NCBI GenBank assembly: GCA_015680685.1
Contig: MNCI01008302.1
Location: 309,332-373,331, forward strand
DNA: 64,000 bases
From: Gnetum montanum
Taxonomy: Eukaryota > Streptophyta > Gnetopsida > Gnetales > Gnetaceae
Direction: 5' to 3'
Position numbers and translations under genes: made by a program. This document shows, one piece after another, positions 1 through 11,706 of the stretch (position 1 is its first letter; every line of letters begins with the position of its first letter). The notes under the pieces are model-generated. The model worked only from the letters and a program-made list of their open reading frames with translations. It was not told the DNA's origin and searched no databases.

Positions 1-372
1 GGGCATGCATGGAAATCTTGCACTTATTTTTTAAAATTTTCTATCTCTTAGAAGGTATTACAAGGGTAATAATGTTAAAAAAAACTTAAGTATTTTAATG
101 AAAAATCAATCGTAATAATGCTAGAAACTTTAATTTTTTCATCCAAGGGACCATAACCATCATAATAAGCCATACATAAGAAAAAAGGAACCAACTGTGA
201 AAGGTCATAAAAGAAGATGAACACTTTTTGGGCATTTTTCTAAAAATTTTTCTAACTCTACCATCATATAAACTAAAAGAACTTAATGAGACTAAGGTGA
301 TGAGCATGGTATAAACCTATTAATGATAAATAACAAGAGTTTAGTAACATCTAATCCTTGATTGATTGTAGA

Positions 373-1399
373 TGACCCCAAAAAGAGGAGCACAAGAGGC
401 ACCTTCACAAGGAGTAGCCAAACACCCACGAGGTGGTAGAGATAACCAAGTTGAGAAAGTCAAGCATGAGGAATAGGAGGCCCAATCATTCAACATCCAT
501 CAAGAGCATCCTGTTACAGGGTAATTAATCTAGGGAGAGGCTGTAGAACAACAAGCTCCTATGTAGGGACAGTGCCTCATGTTGTCCCTAGAATGCCTTG
601 AAGCTATTCAAGAGAAATCCATGTTGACCAAAACTGTTATGGAAATGAACTTTGGCCAATTCATGGCATTTTCTCCTAAAGCAATTCGGATGCAACTCCA
701 GGCATCACTATTATGGCACATTCTGTGAGATAGTGGTGAATGGTACCTTGGTGAGACCTACCAATTCTAGCACAACAAGGAAGAAGGTACCATGGTTAAC
801 ATTGGTAGAGTCATTATTTTTTTCTTGGTTAAAACAAACACAAAGGCTCTAAATCTACCTAATGTGGAGGCCAAGTTAGCACATTTGTCCACAAAGTCTG
901 ATCATGAGACTAGAAAGGTATGGTTGAAGCATACAAAAAGGATGATAATACATGTAATCAATTGACTCTGGAAGAGAGGATCTATTTCAAGATAGGAACA
1001 TATCACCTCTTTCCCACAAAAGGACTCAACATAATCTCAATGCACACATCTAGGGGAAGTGCCATACTAATGGGCAAATACATGACCAACCTTCCTTAGT
1101 TATATCATATGAAAATTTAGAGGCAGTTTGAAGAGAAGAAGGTAAGGAAGCCAACAGTTCAATTCCCTTTCTTGATCTAGAAGTTGTGTAAGCATGCTGG
1201 AATCTTGGGGCACACAAATGACATTCCCAAGAGGGCTTAGAAATCTTACTTCACTAAATTGCTCAAACCTATAGTACCAAGGAAAGACCTTGATGGAGAA
1301 CAAAAACCAGAGAAGGAAGCAGAACTAGAGAAAGAAACAAAAAAATATCCTAAATAGCATCATGAGATACAAGTTCCACCACCGCCACCATAAGACTAT
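373..1399 (+). pseudogene. 5' part of sense coiled-coil ORF of element F
   Basis: A degraded reading frame starts with ATG at about 373 (MTPKRGAQEAPSQG...) and runs with many stops and frameshifts to the TR insertion site. It is charged and lysine/glutamate rich near the start. A better preserved patch around 970-1110 reads YFKIGTYHLFPTKGLNIIS. I do not recognise the domain. The frame appears to continue across the TR insertion into 11707-13370, whose homologue is in element C. Before the insertion it was one ORF next to the 3' LTR, the position where Athila-type elements carry an env-like ORF, but no membrane segment or signal peptide is evident. The sequence ATTGTAG immediately before the ATG could be a splice acceptor. 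Confidence 0.45.
1395..1399. repeat. Target-site duplication ACTAT, left copy (TR)
   Basis: ACTAT directly precedes the 5' LTR of TR, and the same five bases follow the 3' LTR at 11702-11706. A 5-bp duplication is typical of Gypsy integration and fixes the ends of TR. Confidence 0.93.
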
Positions 1400-1609
1400 T
1401 GAAAACACCACAAAATTTTGGCTAGCACTTTCAGATAGAAACTAGAGCTAATTCATGATGATCCCCAGCATGACCAAGCTCCAGAGCATCAAAATAGCAT
1501 CGAATGGAGCATAATTGAAAAGGAAAAAGTTTCCTGGGATCCATAGGTAACTACATCAGCATCTAGCATCAGCAATTTCAAGTGTTGGGTTTAAAATACT
1601 TGGTTTTAA

Positions 1610-2660
1610 CCAAGTATACTCTGTTCACACTGGGTTGTACGCTGGCCAGCGTACAGACCAACGTATGGCAACTTTTGGGCCCCAAAAATGAGTCAAAACA
1701 TGCCATAATTGAGCCTCTGGACCCCCCATGACCTTCCCCAAGGTCCCCAATAGCTCTTTGCCTTCTAAAAATTCAATCTTGGGTCCTAAATGATGCAATT
1801 TCATGTGTATACGCTAGGCATACCTTGGTATACACTGGCTAGCGTATAGCCCAGCGTATACCATCAAAAAGGGCCCAAAACAGGCATCACAGAGCAATAT
1901 TTTTACATCAAATTGACTCTTGGAGGTAGGACAACTATTGAGCATCATCACTAGCTCTTGAAGACTAATTTTTGACCTTGAGATAATGCATTTTCATGTG
2001 TATATGCTAGCTACACCTTGCTATACTCTGGCTAGCATATAGCCCAGTGTACACCATCATTTATGGGGCAAATCATGCACTTTTGGGCAATGTTTCAACC
2101 TAGAATCAATCCTCAATACATGGGCAATAATTCTACAAGGTCACAAGCTTAAAAAATTCCATTTTGGGCTTCCAATAAGCCATTTTCACCTGTTTACACT
2201 GAGCATAGCTTGGTATACAGTAGCCAACGTATAGCTCAGCATAGACCACCAAAACAGGCCCAAAACTGCATCAAAATGAAGTCAAAATTGGCATCCAAAC
2301 ACCCTGGAGTATCAGCAATGCTTACGAATCTAGGGACAAGCACCAGCATACAGACTTAGACATCCAACATGGTAGTTCATGAGGTGTACACTGAGGTTGA
2401 CGCTAGCCAGCGTATAGCCCAGCCTCAACCCCACAAAGTCCTCCAAAACAGCACCAGATCAGGGAAAAATCAGCTCAGATTTGACATAAAGCACCCTTAG
2501 GACATGAGCCATGTAGATCTATAGTCAAAATTGGCTTTGGATGTCAAAATTTGGTCCAAAATCCATCACTTATGGTCCATACGCTGGCCAGCATATGGAG
2601 CGTATACGTCAGCGTATGGGGCATATAGAGCATATACGCTAGCGTACACATGCTAGACAC
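1610..2660 (+). repeat. ~190-bp tandem units with hairpin cores in U3 of TR
   Basis: Similar blocks recur at about 1626, 1804, 1997, 2191, 2385 and 2577. Each contains imperfect inverted repeats built on TATACGCTGGCCAGCGTATA, often followed by GCCCAGCGTATACC. The spacing is 178-194 bp. The same array is in the 3' LTR (about 9755-10780). Confidence 0.8.
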
Positions 2661-2992
2661 CCAATCTCATATGCTAAATGTTGTACGTGGATTCCAACAC
2701 ATTCCAAAGCATTTCAAGACATGCTAAGACCAAGAAACAGTAGGCCAGAGCATGGATCCAAAAGCTAGAGACATCATTCTTGTTGTAACATACAAATTCT
2801 TTTGTAAATTTTAAGTTTTTTGAGCGTTCTAAGCCTATATGCTGGGCATTCATACGCCAACATGCACGCTACACGTTGTACATTTGTAACATATCTTGCA
2901 CTTGGTCAACCCACCACCTGTCTCCCCATCTAAATTTTTCTCACCTCACAGCCACTCATCTCCTTCTAGATCCGAATCTAACGCCTAAGATC

Positions 2993-3000
2993 TTATAAAA
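2993..3000 (+). promoter_or_regulatory. TATA-like box in the TR 5' LTR
   Basis: CTTATAAAAATCC lies downstream of the palindromic array and about 570 bp before the LTR end, a plausible LTR promoter position. The same motif occurs in the 3' LTR near 11125. Confidence 0.5.
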
Positions 3001-3574
3001 ATCCTGATTTTTCACTAGATCAGGGTTGGTAATTTTTATAAACAGAGACAAAAAAACTGAATTTGGTACACTTGGCAAATCTGGGCATCAACCTCTATAC
3101 GTTGGGCATCATACTTGGATGCTGCATTTCCCTACAACCCAAAACCTGCATCTTCCAACACCCGTCATCACCCACTGGGCTAAATGTCTGCCTTGTGATC
3201 AATCCACAACTGTGTTCTGACCGGTGCACACTGTAATCATTTTTCAATACAAAATAGTTTACATTTTGCATAGATTTATTGTAGTTTTCTTTGTTTTTCT
3301 AGTTTACGTTTACATTCTTGTTTACGTTATTGTGCCTATTTACGTTATGGTTTATGTTTAATGTGCATTGTTTACGTATAACCCAACGCATTGCAAAGTG
3401 CATGCATTGGGAAAGTCCTTGTTTGATCTGCACGGGAACCATTCAAGATACTCTACCTTCATCCATTCTAGCTTGCCCTCAAGCAAAGGTAGGGTCTTCT
3501 ATATTTCTTCTGAGGATCTCCCGGTGTTTATTTCATTCCAGCCTTGCACCAACGATTTTGGACGGTACAGAAAA

Positions 3575-3593
3575 TGGCACTAGAAGGAGGGCC
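3575..3593 (+). other. Primer-binding site of TR
   Basis: TGGCACTAGAAGGAGGGCC begins five bases after the LTR end. The TGG start matches the complement of a tRNA CCA end, and the same sequence with one change sits behind the 5' LTR of element D (51799-51817, minus). I cannot assign the tRNA by eye. Confidence 0.75.
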
Positions 3594-3603
3594 ATTTTTC
3601 TCC

Positions 3604-3743
3604 TAGATCTACATCTTGCTATCCCAGATCTACCCTATGTGACTGTAGATCCGCACCCTATGATTGCAGATCTATGTACTATTCCACTAGATCTACGCTC
3701 AAACATTACAGATCTGCGTTTTTCTCTCTCAAATCTGCACTAA
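3604..3743 (+). repeat. Exact 21-bp periodic array in the TR leader
   Basis: A core of the form AGATCTACG/AGATCCGCA recurs at 3604, 3625, 3646, 3667, 3688, 3709 and 3730. That is seven units at exactly 21-bp spacing with diverged bodies. In one open frame it reads as a heptad repeat around a Asp-Leu pair (PDLPYVT, ADLCTIP, TDLRFSL), but no start or partner domain supports translation. It sits between the primer-binding site and gag. Confidence 0.75.
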
Positions 3744-4131
3744 ATCCAGCGTTCATATGTTGTTCACCTGTATACACTGCATCTTTACTGTTTTGTTTTG
3801 GCCAAAATTTCAATTTTTATGGTATACACTGTAGTTCACCTCCCCTGTTGGCATTTACACTTGCATTATATCCTATTTATCAATTGTATACGATGTGCAT
3901 AGTTGGTGTACACTGTGACCCCTGCTCATACATTGCCACCATTATGTATACACTGAGTGTAGTGTATAGGCTACCTCTTATATGCTGCTACCTATATGTT
4001 GTTCCAACACTTAGCCAAATTTTCTCCCATTTATGTTGTATACGCTAACAACACTTAGAAAATTTTTTGCTCCCTGTCCAACACTTAACCAAATTTTTTT
4101 AGTTTACCTTGCCATACTTAAAGCACTTAGA

Positions 4132-6420
4132 ATGGACCCTATAAACACCAATATTTCCGCTCTATCCATCTCTGACTCCGACGAGTCAGTCTCATACCCT
4201 GTGACCACCACAGGACGCATAGTGACTCATTGTGAGGTCAACCCTCTGGGGCCACCTCATCGGTCACTAAGACTATAGGTCCATGACCCCTTATTCACCA
4301 CTTTGACCCCCAAGCAATACAACTTCATATGTGTAAAGATCCAAGCTAACCTACCCACTGATCGCACAGAAATAGAAGCAAAACGACATTTTGAGTTCAT
4401 CTATAAGGGGAGCCATAACTTTATCCCCTCAGCATACGATGTGATTTCCCTATCTGAATCTCATCATGAACTTATGTCCCAAATCATCATGGCAAGGATT
4501 CAAACCTTGTGGCAATCTGCTGTAGAACCTCAAAATGAAGATGAAGAAGATAATTTCACGGCTCAGTCCAAACACAGGGATTCATACCATACTCTCAGTC
4601 TGCATACTTATGTGAACCTGTTATTTCACCCTTTCACGGGAGAGACCATGTCTCTTCATACAGTTAAAAGCACTCAAGCACATGTGCCACAACAGGAAAC
4701 ACCCACTCTTACTCCCACTCTCCCTATGACCAATACTCAATTCAATATACCCATCCCCACTATTCCTCCAATCACCACGTTATCCCCTCTCTCACAAGTA
4801 CAACCCCAACAAACCCCCTCTCAAACTAATGTAGGAGTGACCTTCCCACCCCAATTGATTGGGATGCCATCTGTGATACCTACTTCTACATCTACTCACT
4901 ATATACCACAAGTACAAATCCAAGGGATACCCTTCACCACTTCAACTCAACAAGTTCAGGGCATTCCCTCACAAATCATAACTAGACAGTGGGTTGCGAT
5001 TGGCATGCAACCGCATCAACCCTCTCATTACAGCATACCACCTCCTACAATTCCATCCATGAACATCCCTCAAGTACAACAACAACAACCTACACCTTAC
5101 GGTATGCCACCCTTAGTAGCACCCACCATAAATATTCCACAAGTGCAACCTCCGACCACTCAACTTTCTTCCTTTCCACCCACTGTACAACAATCTAACT
5201 TGCATACTACACAACATAACTAACCTACCACTTCACCTAGTGCCCAAGACTGGGCCAAAGCTAAAAAGATGATGCAAGAACTCACTGATGAGGTAAAACG
5301 ACTCAAAACGGCCAACAATGAAGAGCTTAAAGTATTAGACTTTTACCAAGATGATCCTATTAGCTCTTCGGTACCACCATTAACCCTGCCCAAAGGAGTT
5401 TCTTTGCCTCAACTAACCAAATACAATGGGGAAGGAGACCCCAACATCCATCTAGTCACATTTAGACTAGAATGTCTGCTACTTCAGGCTTGGCCCCATG
5501 CAATCTTGCATTTGTTTCCCATGTACCTCACTAGCAGAGCATTAGACTAGTACTGAGCCTTGCCTCGTAACTCCATATCCTCTTTGGAGGATCTCTTACA
5601 CCAGTTCGTTACTAGGTTTAAATACAACCTAAAACCTGAAGCAACCTTGGACAGTCTGATACAGGTAAAACAAGCACCACTTGAACCTATACAAAAATTT
5701 ATCCAAAGATGGAGTGCCGCACTCAACGAACTTCATGAACCCATCCCTGAAACGTATTTGCTTACAATTCTAAAGGGAGCCATGAATGACTTTGTTAAGT
5801 TAAAGCTATACTACCTAAGTGCTCAAACGTTGAGCCAAGCCTTCACGCAGATCAAGAACATTGAACAAGCTGCACAAACCAGCAATGATCCCACCTATGT
5901 GGCTTACAAGAACCAACATGTTGCCAAACAACAGACAACAACAAAAACTAGAAGACACGATACTTCAAGTAGCAGAGAATGCCCATCGAAGACATGATAG
6001 GTACTGCGAGCTACTAAGGAACCCCACCTTAGCAGCACCAAACAAGCCCCCGGTCCCACGACACTTCAAATTAGATCAATTCTATCACTACCACTAGATG
6101 TCCGGTCACAATACTGACACCTACCGTGCATTATAGGATGATCTACAAGCAATGATAGAACGGGGCCAACTGAACATCAACACCCTAAATCAACCCATCA
6201 TAGACGATGCCTCCTATGTCATAAACTCCATTAGCATAGATAGTAAGCCTAAACCTGTGAGGCAACCTTTTGTGATTCGTGTGCCTCCCAGCAAGGCAAC
6301 AATCCCCTCTGCCTCCATGAGAAAGAAGCCTCCCATCACCATCAAGGTTCCACCTAGAGCACCAACAACACCTTTCTTGGTCAAAGTACCACCACCTCAC
6401 ATGTCTGCTAAGATGTTAAA
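4132..6420 (+). pseudogene. Gag of TR (Ty3/Gypsy, Tat-like), broken
   Basis: Gag forms the particle that packages element RNA. One frame runs from an ATG at 4132 (MDPINTN) to 5997, interrupted only by single stops near 4276, 5221, 5548 and 5552. The first part is followed by a Pro/Gln/Thr-rich linker (about 4680-5220), then a short helix and the capsid-like domain starting LDFYQDDPISS. The capsid keeps LPQLTKYNGEGDPN, FVTRFKYNLKPEA and QKFIQRWSAALNEL. After 5997 the frame shifts to a nucleocapsid-like FKLDQFYHYH...GHNTDTYRAL, in which the Cys residues seen in element D's copy are lost. Gag of element D (49121-51568) is the closest relative in the window. A Pro/Lys-rich tail with repeated IKVPP motifs follows to about 6600. 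Confidence 0.85.
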
Positions 6421-6599
6421 CTAGCAAGATTCAATGCAATCTCGAGCACCGAGAACACCCTTTGTGATCAAAGTACCACCACATTCGTCCGCTAAGATGT
6501 TAAACTAGCATGATGCACCAACGACAACAGCAAAGAAACCTTTCGTTATCAAGGTGCCACAACAAGCTAGTCAAACAACGACACCTCCTAAACTACCAT

Positions 6600-7030
6600 T
6601 TTTCCTAAAGGTGCCACCACGTGATGGCCCCTAACCTACCCCAAAGCCAAAACATAGGCAACACGGGTAAGCAAACCAAATGGCAACAGAGGAGGACGAA
6701 CGAACAATGAACAACACCCACAGTCAAAGAAAAAGCCACACCTAGTACACAACAACCAAATGTTGGGGTCCCTGCCCCTAATCCCAAACAAACTAGGCCC
6801 AAGCCCTCGACCCATACAGAGGCAGCCAACATAACGGCAAACAACACAAACTTTGTAGCTACACTAGCCCAAGTGAAACAAATGCTCAAACAAAAGAACA
6901 CAACCATGAGCCTGTACAACTTGGTCATGACATCATTGGCTCATCATGAAGCCTTAGCACAAATGTTAGCATCCATTCCTTTTACAGAGGACATCCCCGA
7001 ACAACGATTTCACAACACACACCACAAGGA
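6600..7030 (+). pseudogene. Gag-protease linker of TR
   Basis: A low-complexity Pro/Lys/Asn/Thr-rich stretch links gag and protease. Stops occur in every frame over its full length, although segments look like diluted coding sequence (NFVATLAQVKQMLKQ near 6850). It has no recognisable domain. Confidence 0.4.
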
Positions 7031-7079
7031 TTGGGTTCAAACACCTTAGCCTTCCATGACAATGTAGTTAAAATCAACC

Positions 7080-7363
7080 CCGAACGAGGGGAGGTCACAA
7101 CAGCTTCATTGTCGATTAGCATATGTGTTGATAATGGTGCAACAACAAACGTAGTTCTATACTCCATCATCGATAAACTAGGCATGGCAGACAAGATCAT
7201 GCCAACAAAAACCACATGTCTAAAATCCTTCAACGGATCACATGTTAGAGTTAAGGGCACAATAGTTGTAGAACAATTCCCCACCAGCGCAAAGTTCACT
7301 GTCATAGAAGAGATGCCTAGTTTCAACATGATTCTTAGCAGACCTTGGCTAGCACAACAATGA
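7080..7363 (+). pseudogene. Aspartic protease of TR
   Basis: Retropepsin-like domain that would process the Gag-Pol polyprotein. The active-site motif reads VDNGATTNV (Asp-Ser/Thr-Gly-Ala is usual, so the middle residue is changed). It is followed by LKSFNGSHVRVKGTI and ends at EEMPSFNMILSRPWLAQQ with a stop. Element D has the same domain with SFNGARVQVKGT and MPSFNLILG at 48002-48480. A further open stretch from 7595 to about 7807 ends in a hydrophobic segment and GLKRP. No RT follows. Confidence 0.8.
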
Positions 7364-7784
7364 GCCATTTCCTCACCGATACATCAAGAAATCTGCCTTC
7401 CATACCAAGGTGGAGAAGTCATTATACATGGCAACAACACTCCCTTTCAAGCTAACCACAACATAGACATGTCACAAGTCCTAGAAGAGGAGCCTCTTGA
7501 TGCAACACACATGGCAAAAAATGCAACACCTAGAGCCAAAAATCCTGGAAGAGTGGCAACCAACACAGTCTTTAGAGCTAAAATGCCTGAATGAGTGGCA
7601 AAAACCATAAGCCTCCCAGCGGAGCCTAAGCCTAAAACGCTTCCAAAACCACATCCGGTTAGGAGACAACCACATGATCAAAGTGCCCCTACAGCCAAAA
7701 ACAAGTCGGATCTCTGCACACTCTTCACATTCTTTCATGTTGCATATGTCACGTTCGTTTGTATTGTACTAGCTTACGCTTTCT

Positions 7785-8390
7785 CTCATGGCCTGAAAAG
7801 GCCTTAAACTAAATTGTGGCCAAAAAAGGCCTTAACTACCACCATTTCAAATTATTTTCTTTTTACTTGTGCATTTCAATTCATGTTTTCTATAGTTGCT
7901 CTTTAACATTGTTTTCTCTAGTTGCTTTTGTTTACAAGATCATATAGATGCACACGCATGCATCCACACCGACAGTCCTGGCATCATGACTTAAAACTGA
8001 TACCACACATCGTTCCTGGAGTTAAGAAAATAAACTGACACCATACCCAACCCACCACTTAAAACACAAATAACACTTACATCCTAACATCATGATGATA
8101 AACTGATACCACAGACTCGTCCTAGCATCATGATGATAAACTAATACTACAGAGCAGTCCTAGCATCACGACCTGAAACTGATACCACAAATCATCCACA
8201 ATGACAATAAAATACCACACCCTTACTTGACAGAGTCCACTAAGACTATAAACTAGCTTGCCCCTTCATAGTCTGCCACGACTATAAACTAGCATCGCAC
8301 CATCTGCTACGACGATAAACTGGCAACATCCAACCGGTTATGACGTAAAACTAACCCATGACAATACACTAAGACTATAAATTGCCAAGA
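7785..8390 (+). repeat. Two minisatellite blocks after TR protease
   Basis: At 7785-7835 there is a GGCCTTAAACT motif with GGCC repeats like those beside the 3' end of the antisense unit in D (47770-47910). From about 7950 to 8390, units of roughly 40 bp contain TAAACTGATACCAC or TAAACTAGC with CATCATGA or CACGACGA. These match, in opposite orientation, the ~30-bp array after the integrase of E (58593-58870). The meeting of two different arrays marks where the pol region appears to have been lost. Confidence 0.6.
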
Positions 8391-9515
8391 TCATCTCTAG
8401 CACATTCATCTGCTATTGTAATTCATGACATTTCTTCATCAACACCTGCCACATCATTCATCACATCAGCTCTGACAACACTATTACTGCTCATTTTGTT
8501 TACCTTAAGTTTCACATGGTGCCTCCATTTTCATCGGCCACATTCGTGTCTAAAGTGTTTGCTAACTCATTCACTTGTGGTTTTCTTGTCTTCTTGGAGT
8601 TTTATTTGCAGGATGACACCCAGTGGTGCTCGTACATGGATACACTTCATCACAATGACAAGGTGCCACATTGTTTTTGACATACAGAACTAGGTTAATC
8701 AATCTGTTCAAAAGTACATTCCTAGTTCCCGATACATTCTCCATTTCCCAAACACTCTCGTTCCCTTTCCTACCTAGTTATAGTTCCCAGATACACCCAA
8801 TACACCCCAAAACTTTGAGCACACTGTTGCATGCTGCAACACTCTCAAGCAGTTGCAACACACAACACGACGCATGAGCATGCATGCAAGATTGAAAGAT
8901 AGCTCTTTCCACAAAAAAAAGAAAAACAAAAAGAAAAAGAAAAGAGCAAAGAGCAAAATGAACCACAAGACTCTTGGCACTTCCCATACAAGCCCCAGGC
9001 GGGAAGGTAGTTATCTTGGAAAGAATCGTTTGTGTCTCACACCCTCATGTTTCACCTCACTACATGGCTTTGGTTGTTCGATAATCGGTTCTCTTAGACA
9101 CTCCACAAGGGTCCTGGTTCTCCAAAGAACGCATCACCTCATCATGTGGCTTTGGTTATGATAAAAAGTTTTCTTAAACCTGATACGAGAGTCTTATTCC
9201 TCCAAAGGATGCACACCTCATGCCATGGTTCCAAGTCTGCCAAATACTGGCTATCGAAAAGGACCAACATGAGTCGTTACCATAGATGAACACTCCTCTC
9301 CCATACCAACACAATCCCTTGATCAACTCCCAATCCCATAGTTGCAAACATCCTCCCTACCCATATCAAAACCTTATTTCCTACTCCCATGTACTTTCAA
9401 AACTTTGCGACAACATCTGGCTAAGTACCTAAGGACAATGTTGACTACAGGGTTGCTTGCGGTGTTTTTTACTTCTTTGTCGATGCCCCTTGGGTTGATT
9501 CCTCTAGGCATCAAC
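8391..9515 (+). other. Non-coding stretch before the TR polypurine tract
   Basis: No protein domain or RNA gene seen. It includes an A-rich run at 8910-8945 and short cysteine/serine-rich ORFs without family resemblance. Confidence 0.4.
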
Positions 9516-9524
9516 AAAGAGGGG
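9516..9524 (+). other. Polypurine tract of TR
   Basis: AAAGAGGGG lies four bases upstream of the 3' LTR start at 9529, the place where second-strand synthesis is primed. Confidence 0.8.
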
Positions 9525-9528
9525 CCGA

Positions 9529-11701
9529 TGAAAACACCACAAAATTTTGGCTATCACTTTCAAACAGAAAATAGAGCTAAGTCATGATGATCCCCAGCAT
9601 GACCAAGCTCCAGAGCATCAAAATAGCATCGAATGGAGCATAATTGAAAAGGAAAAAGTTTCCTAGGACCCATAGGTGACTACATCAGTATCTAGCATCA
9701 GCAATTTCAAGTGTTGGGTTCAAAATACTTGGTTTTGACCAAGTATACTCTGTTCACACTGGGTTGTATGCTGGCCAACTACAGACTAGCGTATGGCAAC
9801 TTTCGGGCCCTAAAAATGAGTCAAAACATGCTAGAATTGAGTATGTGGACCCCCCATGAGCTTCCACAAGGTCTCCAGCAACTCTCGACCTCCTGAAAAT
9901 TCAATGTTGGGTCCTAAATGATGTAATTTCATGTGTATACGCTAGGCACACCTTGGTATATGCTAGCCAACGTATAGCCTAGCGTATACCATCAAAAGGG
10001 GCCCAAAACAAGCATCATAGAGAAATATTTTCACATAAAATTGACTCTTGTAGGTACAAAAATTATTGAGCATCATCACTGGCTCCTAAAGATCAAGTTT
10101 TGACCTTGAAATGATGCATTTTCATGTGTATACGCTGGGTACACCTTGCTATACGCTGGCCAGCGTATAGCCCACCGTACACCACCATGAACGGGGCAAA
10201 TCAAGCACTTTTGGATAAGCTTTTGACCTAGAATCAATCCTCAGGACATGGGAAATAATTCTACAAGGTCACAGGCTTCAAGAAACTTATGTTTTGGGCT
10301 TCCAACGAGCCATTTTCACCTGTTTACGCTGAGCATACCTTGGTATACGCTGGCCAACGTATAGCTAAGCATAGACCACCAAAATAGGCCTGAAACTGCA
10401 TAAAAATGAAGTCAAAATTGGCATCGAGACACCCTGGAGGATTAGCAATGCTTAGGCATTAAGGGACAAGCACCAGCATACAGATTTAGACATCCAACAT
10501 GGCAGTTCATGAGGTGTACGCTGAGATTGCCGCTGGCCAACATATAGCCCAGCGTCAACCCCACAACATCCTCCAAAATAGCACCATACTAGCGAAAAAT
10601 CGACTCAAATTTGACATACAGCACCCTCAGGACATGAGCCATGTAGATCTATAGTCAAAATTGGCTTTTGAGGTCAAAATTTTGTCCAAAATGCATCATT
10701 TATGGTCCATACGCTAGCCAACGTATGGAGCGTATACACCAGCATATGGGGCGTATAGAGTGTATACGCCAGCGTACACACGCTAGATGCCCAATCTCAT
10801 ACACTGAATGCTATACATAGATTCCAACACATGCCAAAGCATTTCATGACATGCTGAGGCCAAAAAACAATAGGCCAGAGCATGGATCCAGAAGCTAGAG
10901 ACATCATTCTTATTGTAACATACAAATTCTTTTGTAAATTTTAAGTTTTTTGAGCATTCCAAGCATATACGTTGGGCATTCATACGCTAGCATGTATGCT
11001 ACATGTTGTATAGTTGTAACATATCCTACACTTAGTCAATGCACCACCTATCTCCCAATCTAAATTTTTCTCACCTCACAGCCACTCATCTCCTTCCAGA
11101 TTCGAATCTAATGCCCAAGATCTTATAAAAATCCTAATTTTTCACTAGATCAGGGTTGGAAATTTTTACAAATAGAGACAAAAAAAACTAAATTTGGTAC
11201 ACTTAGTAAATCTGGGCATCAACATCTATACACTGGCCATCAAACTTGGACGCTGCATTTCCCTGCAACCCAAAACCTGCATCTTCTAGCACTCGTCATC
11301 ACCCACTAGGGCTAAATGTCTGCCTTGTGATCAATCCATAACTATGTTCTAACTGGTGGACACTGTAATAATTTTTCAATAAAAAATAGTTTAAATTTTA
11401 CCCATATTTATTGCAGTTTTCTTTATTTTTTCAATTTACGTTTACATTCCCATTTACATTATTATGCCTGTTTACATTACGGTTTACGTTTAATGTGCAT
11501 CGTTTACGTATAACCCAACGCATTGCAAAGTACGTGCATTGGGGAAGTCCTCATTTGATCCACACATGGACCATTCAAGGCACTCTGCCTTCGTCCATTC
11601 CAGCTTGCCCTCAAGCAAAGGTAGGGTCTTCTGTATTTCTTCTGAGGATCTCCCGGTGTTTGTTTCATTCCAGCCTTGCACCGACAATTTCGAATGGTAC
11701 A
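9529..11701 (+). repeat. 3' LTR of TR
   Basis: Colinear with 1400-3569: same start (TGAAAACACC), same palindromic units, same TATA-like motif and same end (GGTACA). The ACTAT duplication follows at once. Confidence 0.93.
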
Positions 11702-11706
11702 ACTAT
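11702..11706. repeat. Target-site duplication ACTAT, right copy (TR)
   Basis: Matches 1395-1399 and ends TR. Confidence 0.93.

Larger units (their letters stand above)
1400..3569 (+). repeat. 5' LTR of TR
   Basis: Near-identical in layout to 9529-11701. It begins TG and ends CA. U3 holds about six ~190-bp units with palindromic cores. A TATA-like box is at 2993-3000, leaving about 570 bp for R and U5. The two LTRs have accumulated many base differences, so the insertion is not recent. Confidence 0.93.
1400..11701 (+). mobile_element. Complete LTR retrotransposon TR, gag-protease only, non-autonomous
   Basis: TR is bounded by two LTRs of 2170 and 2173 bp that start TGAAAACACC and end GGTACA, flanked by ACTAT duplications. 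Behind the 5' LTR are a primer-binding site, a leader, a gag frame and a protease domain. A repeat-rich non-coding stretch and a polypurine tract precede the 3' LTR. No RT, RNase H or integrase can be read between 7363 and 9516. Gag and protease resemble those of element D, and its repeats resemble those after the integrase of element E, so TR looks like an internal-deletion derivative of a Tat/Ogre-like parent. It depends, or depended, on pol from another copy. Confidence 0.9.

Noticed and set aside
4989-5198. Open frame overlapping TR gag linker
   Set aside because: Out-of-frame shadow of the Pro/Gln-rich gag segment.
6605-6928. Hydrophobic, Cys-rich 107-codon frame on the minus strand
   Set aside because: Antisense shadow of the Pro/Lys-rich gag-protease linker; composition explains the hydrophobic look.
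7950-8390. Possible CRISPR-like spaced repeats
   Set aside because: Units are diverged, spacing is uneven, and the setting is a plant retrotransposon; it is a minisatellite.
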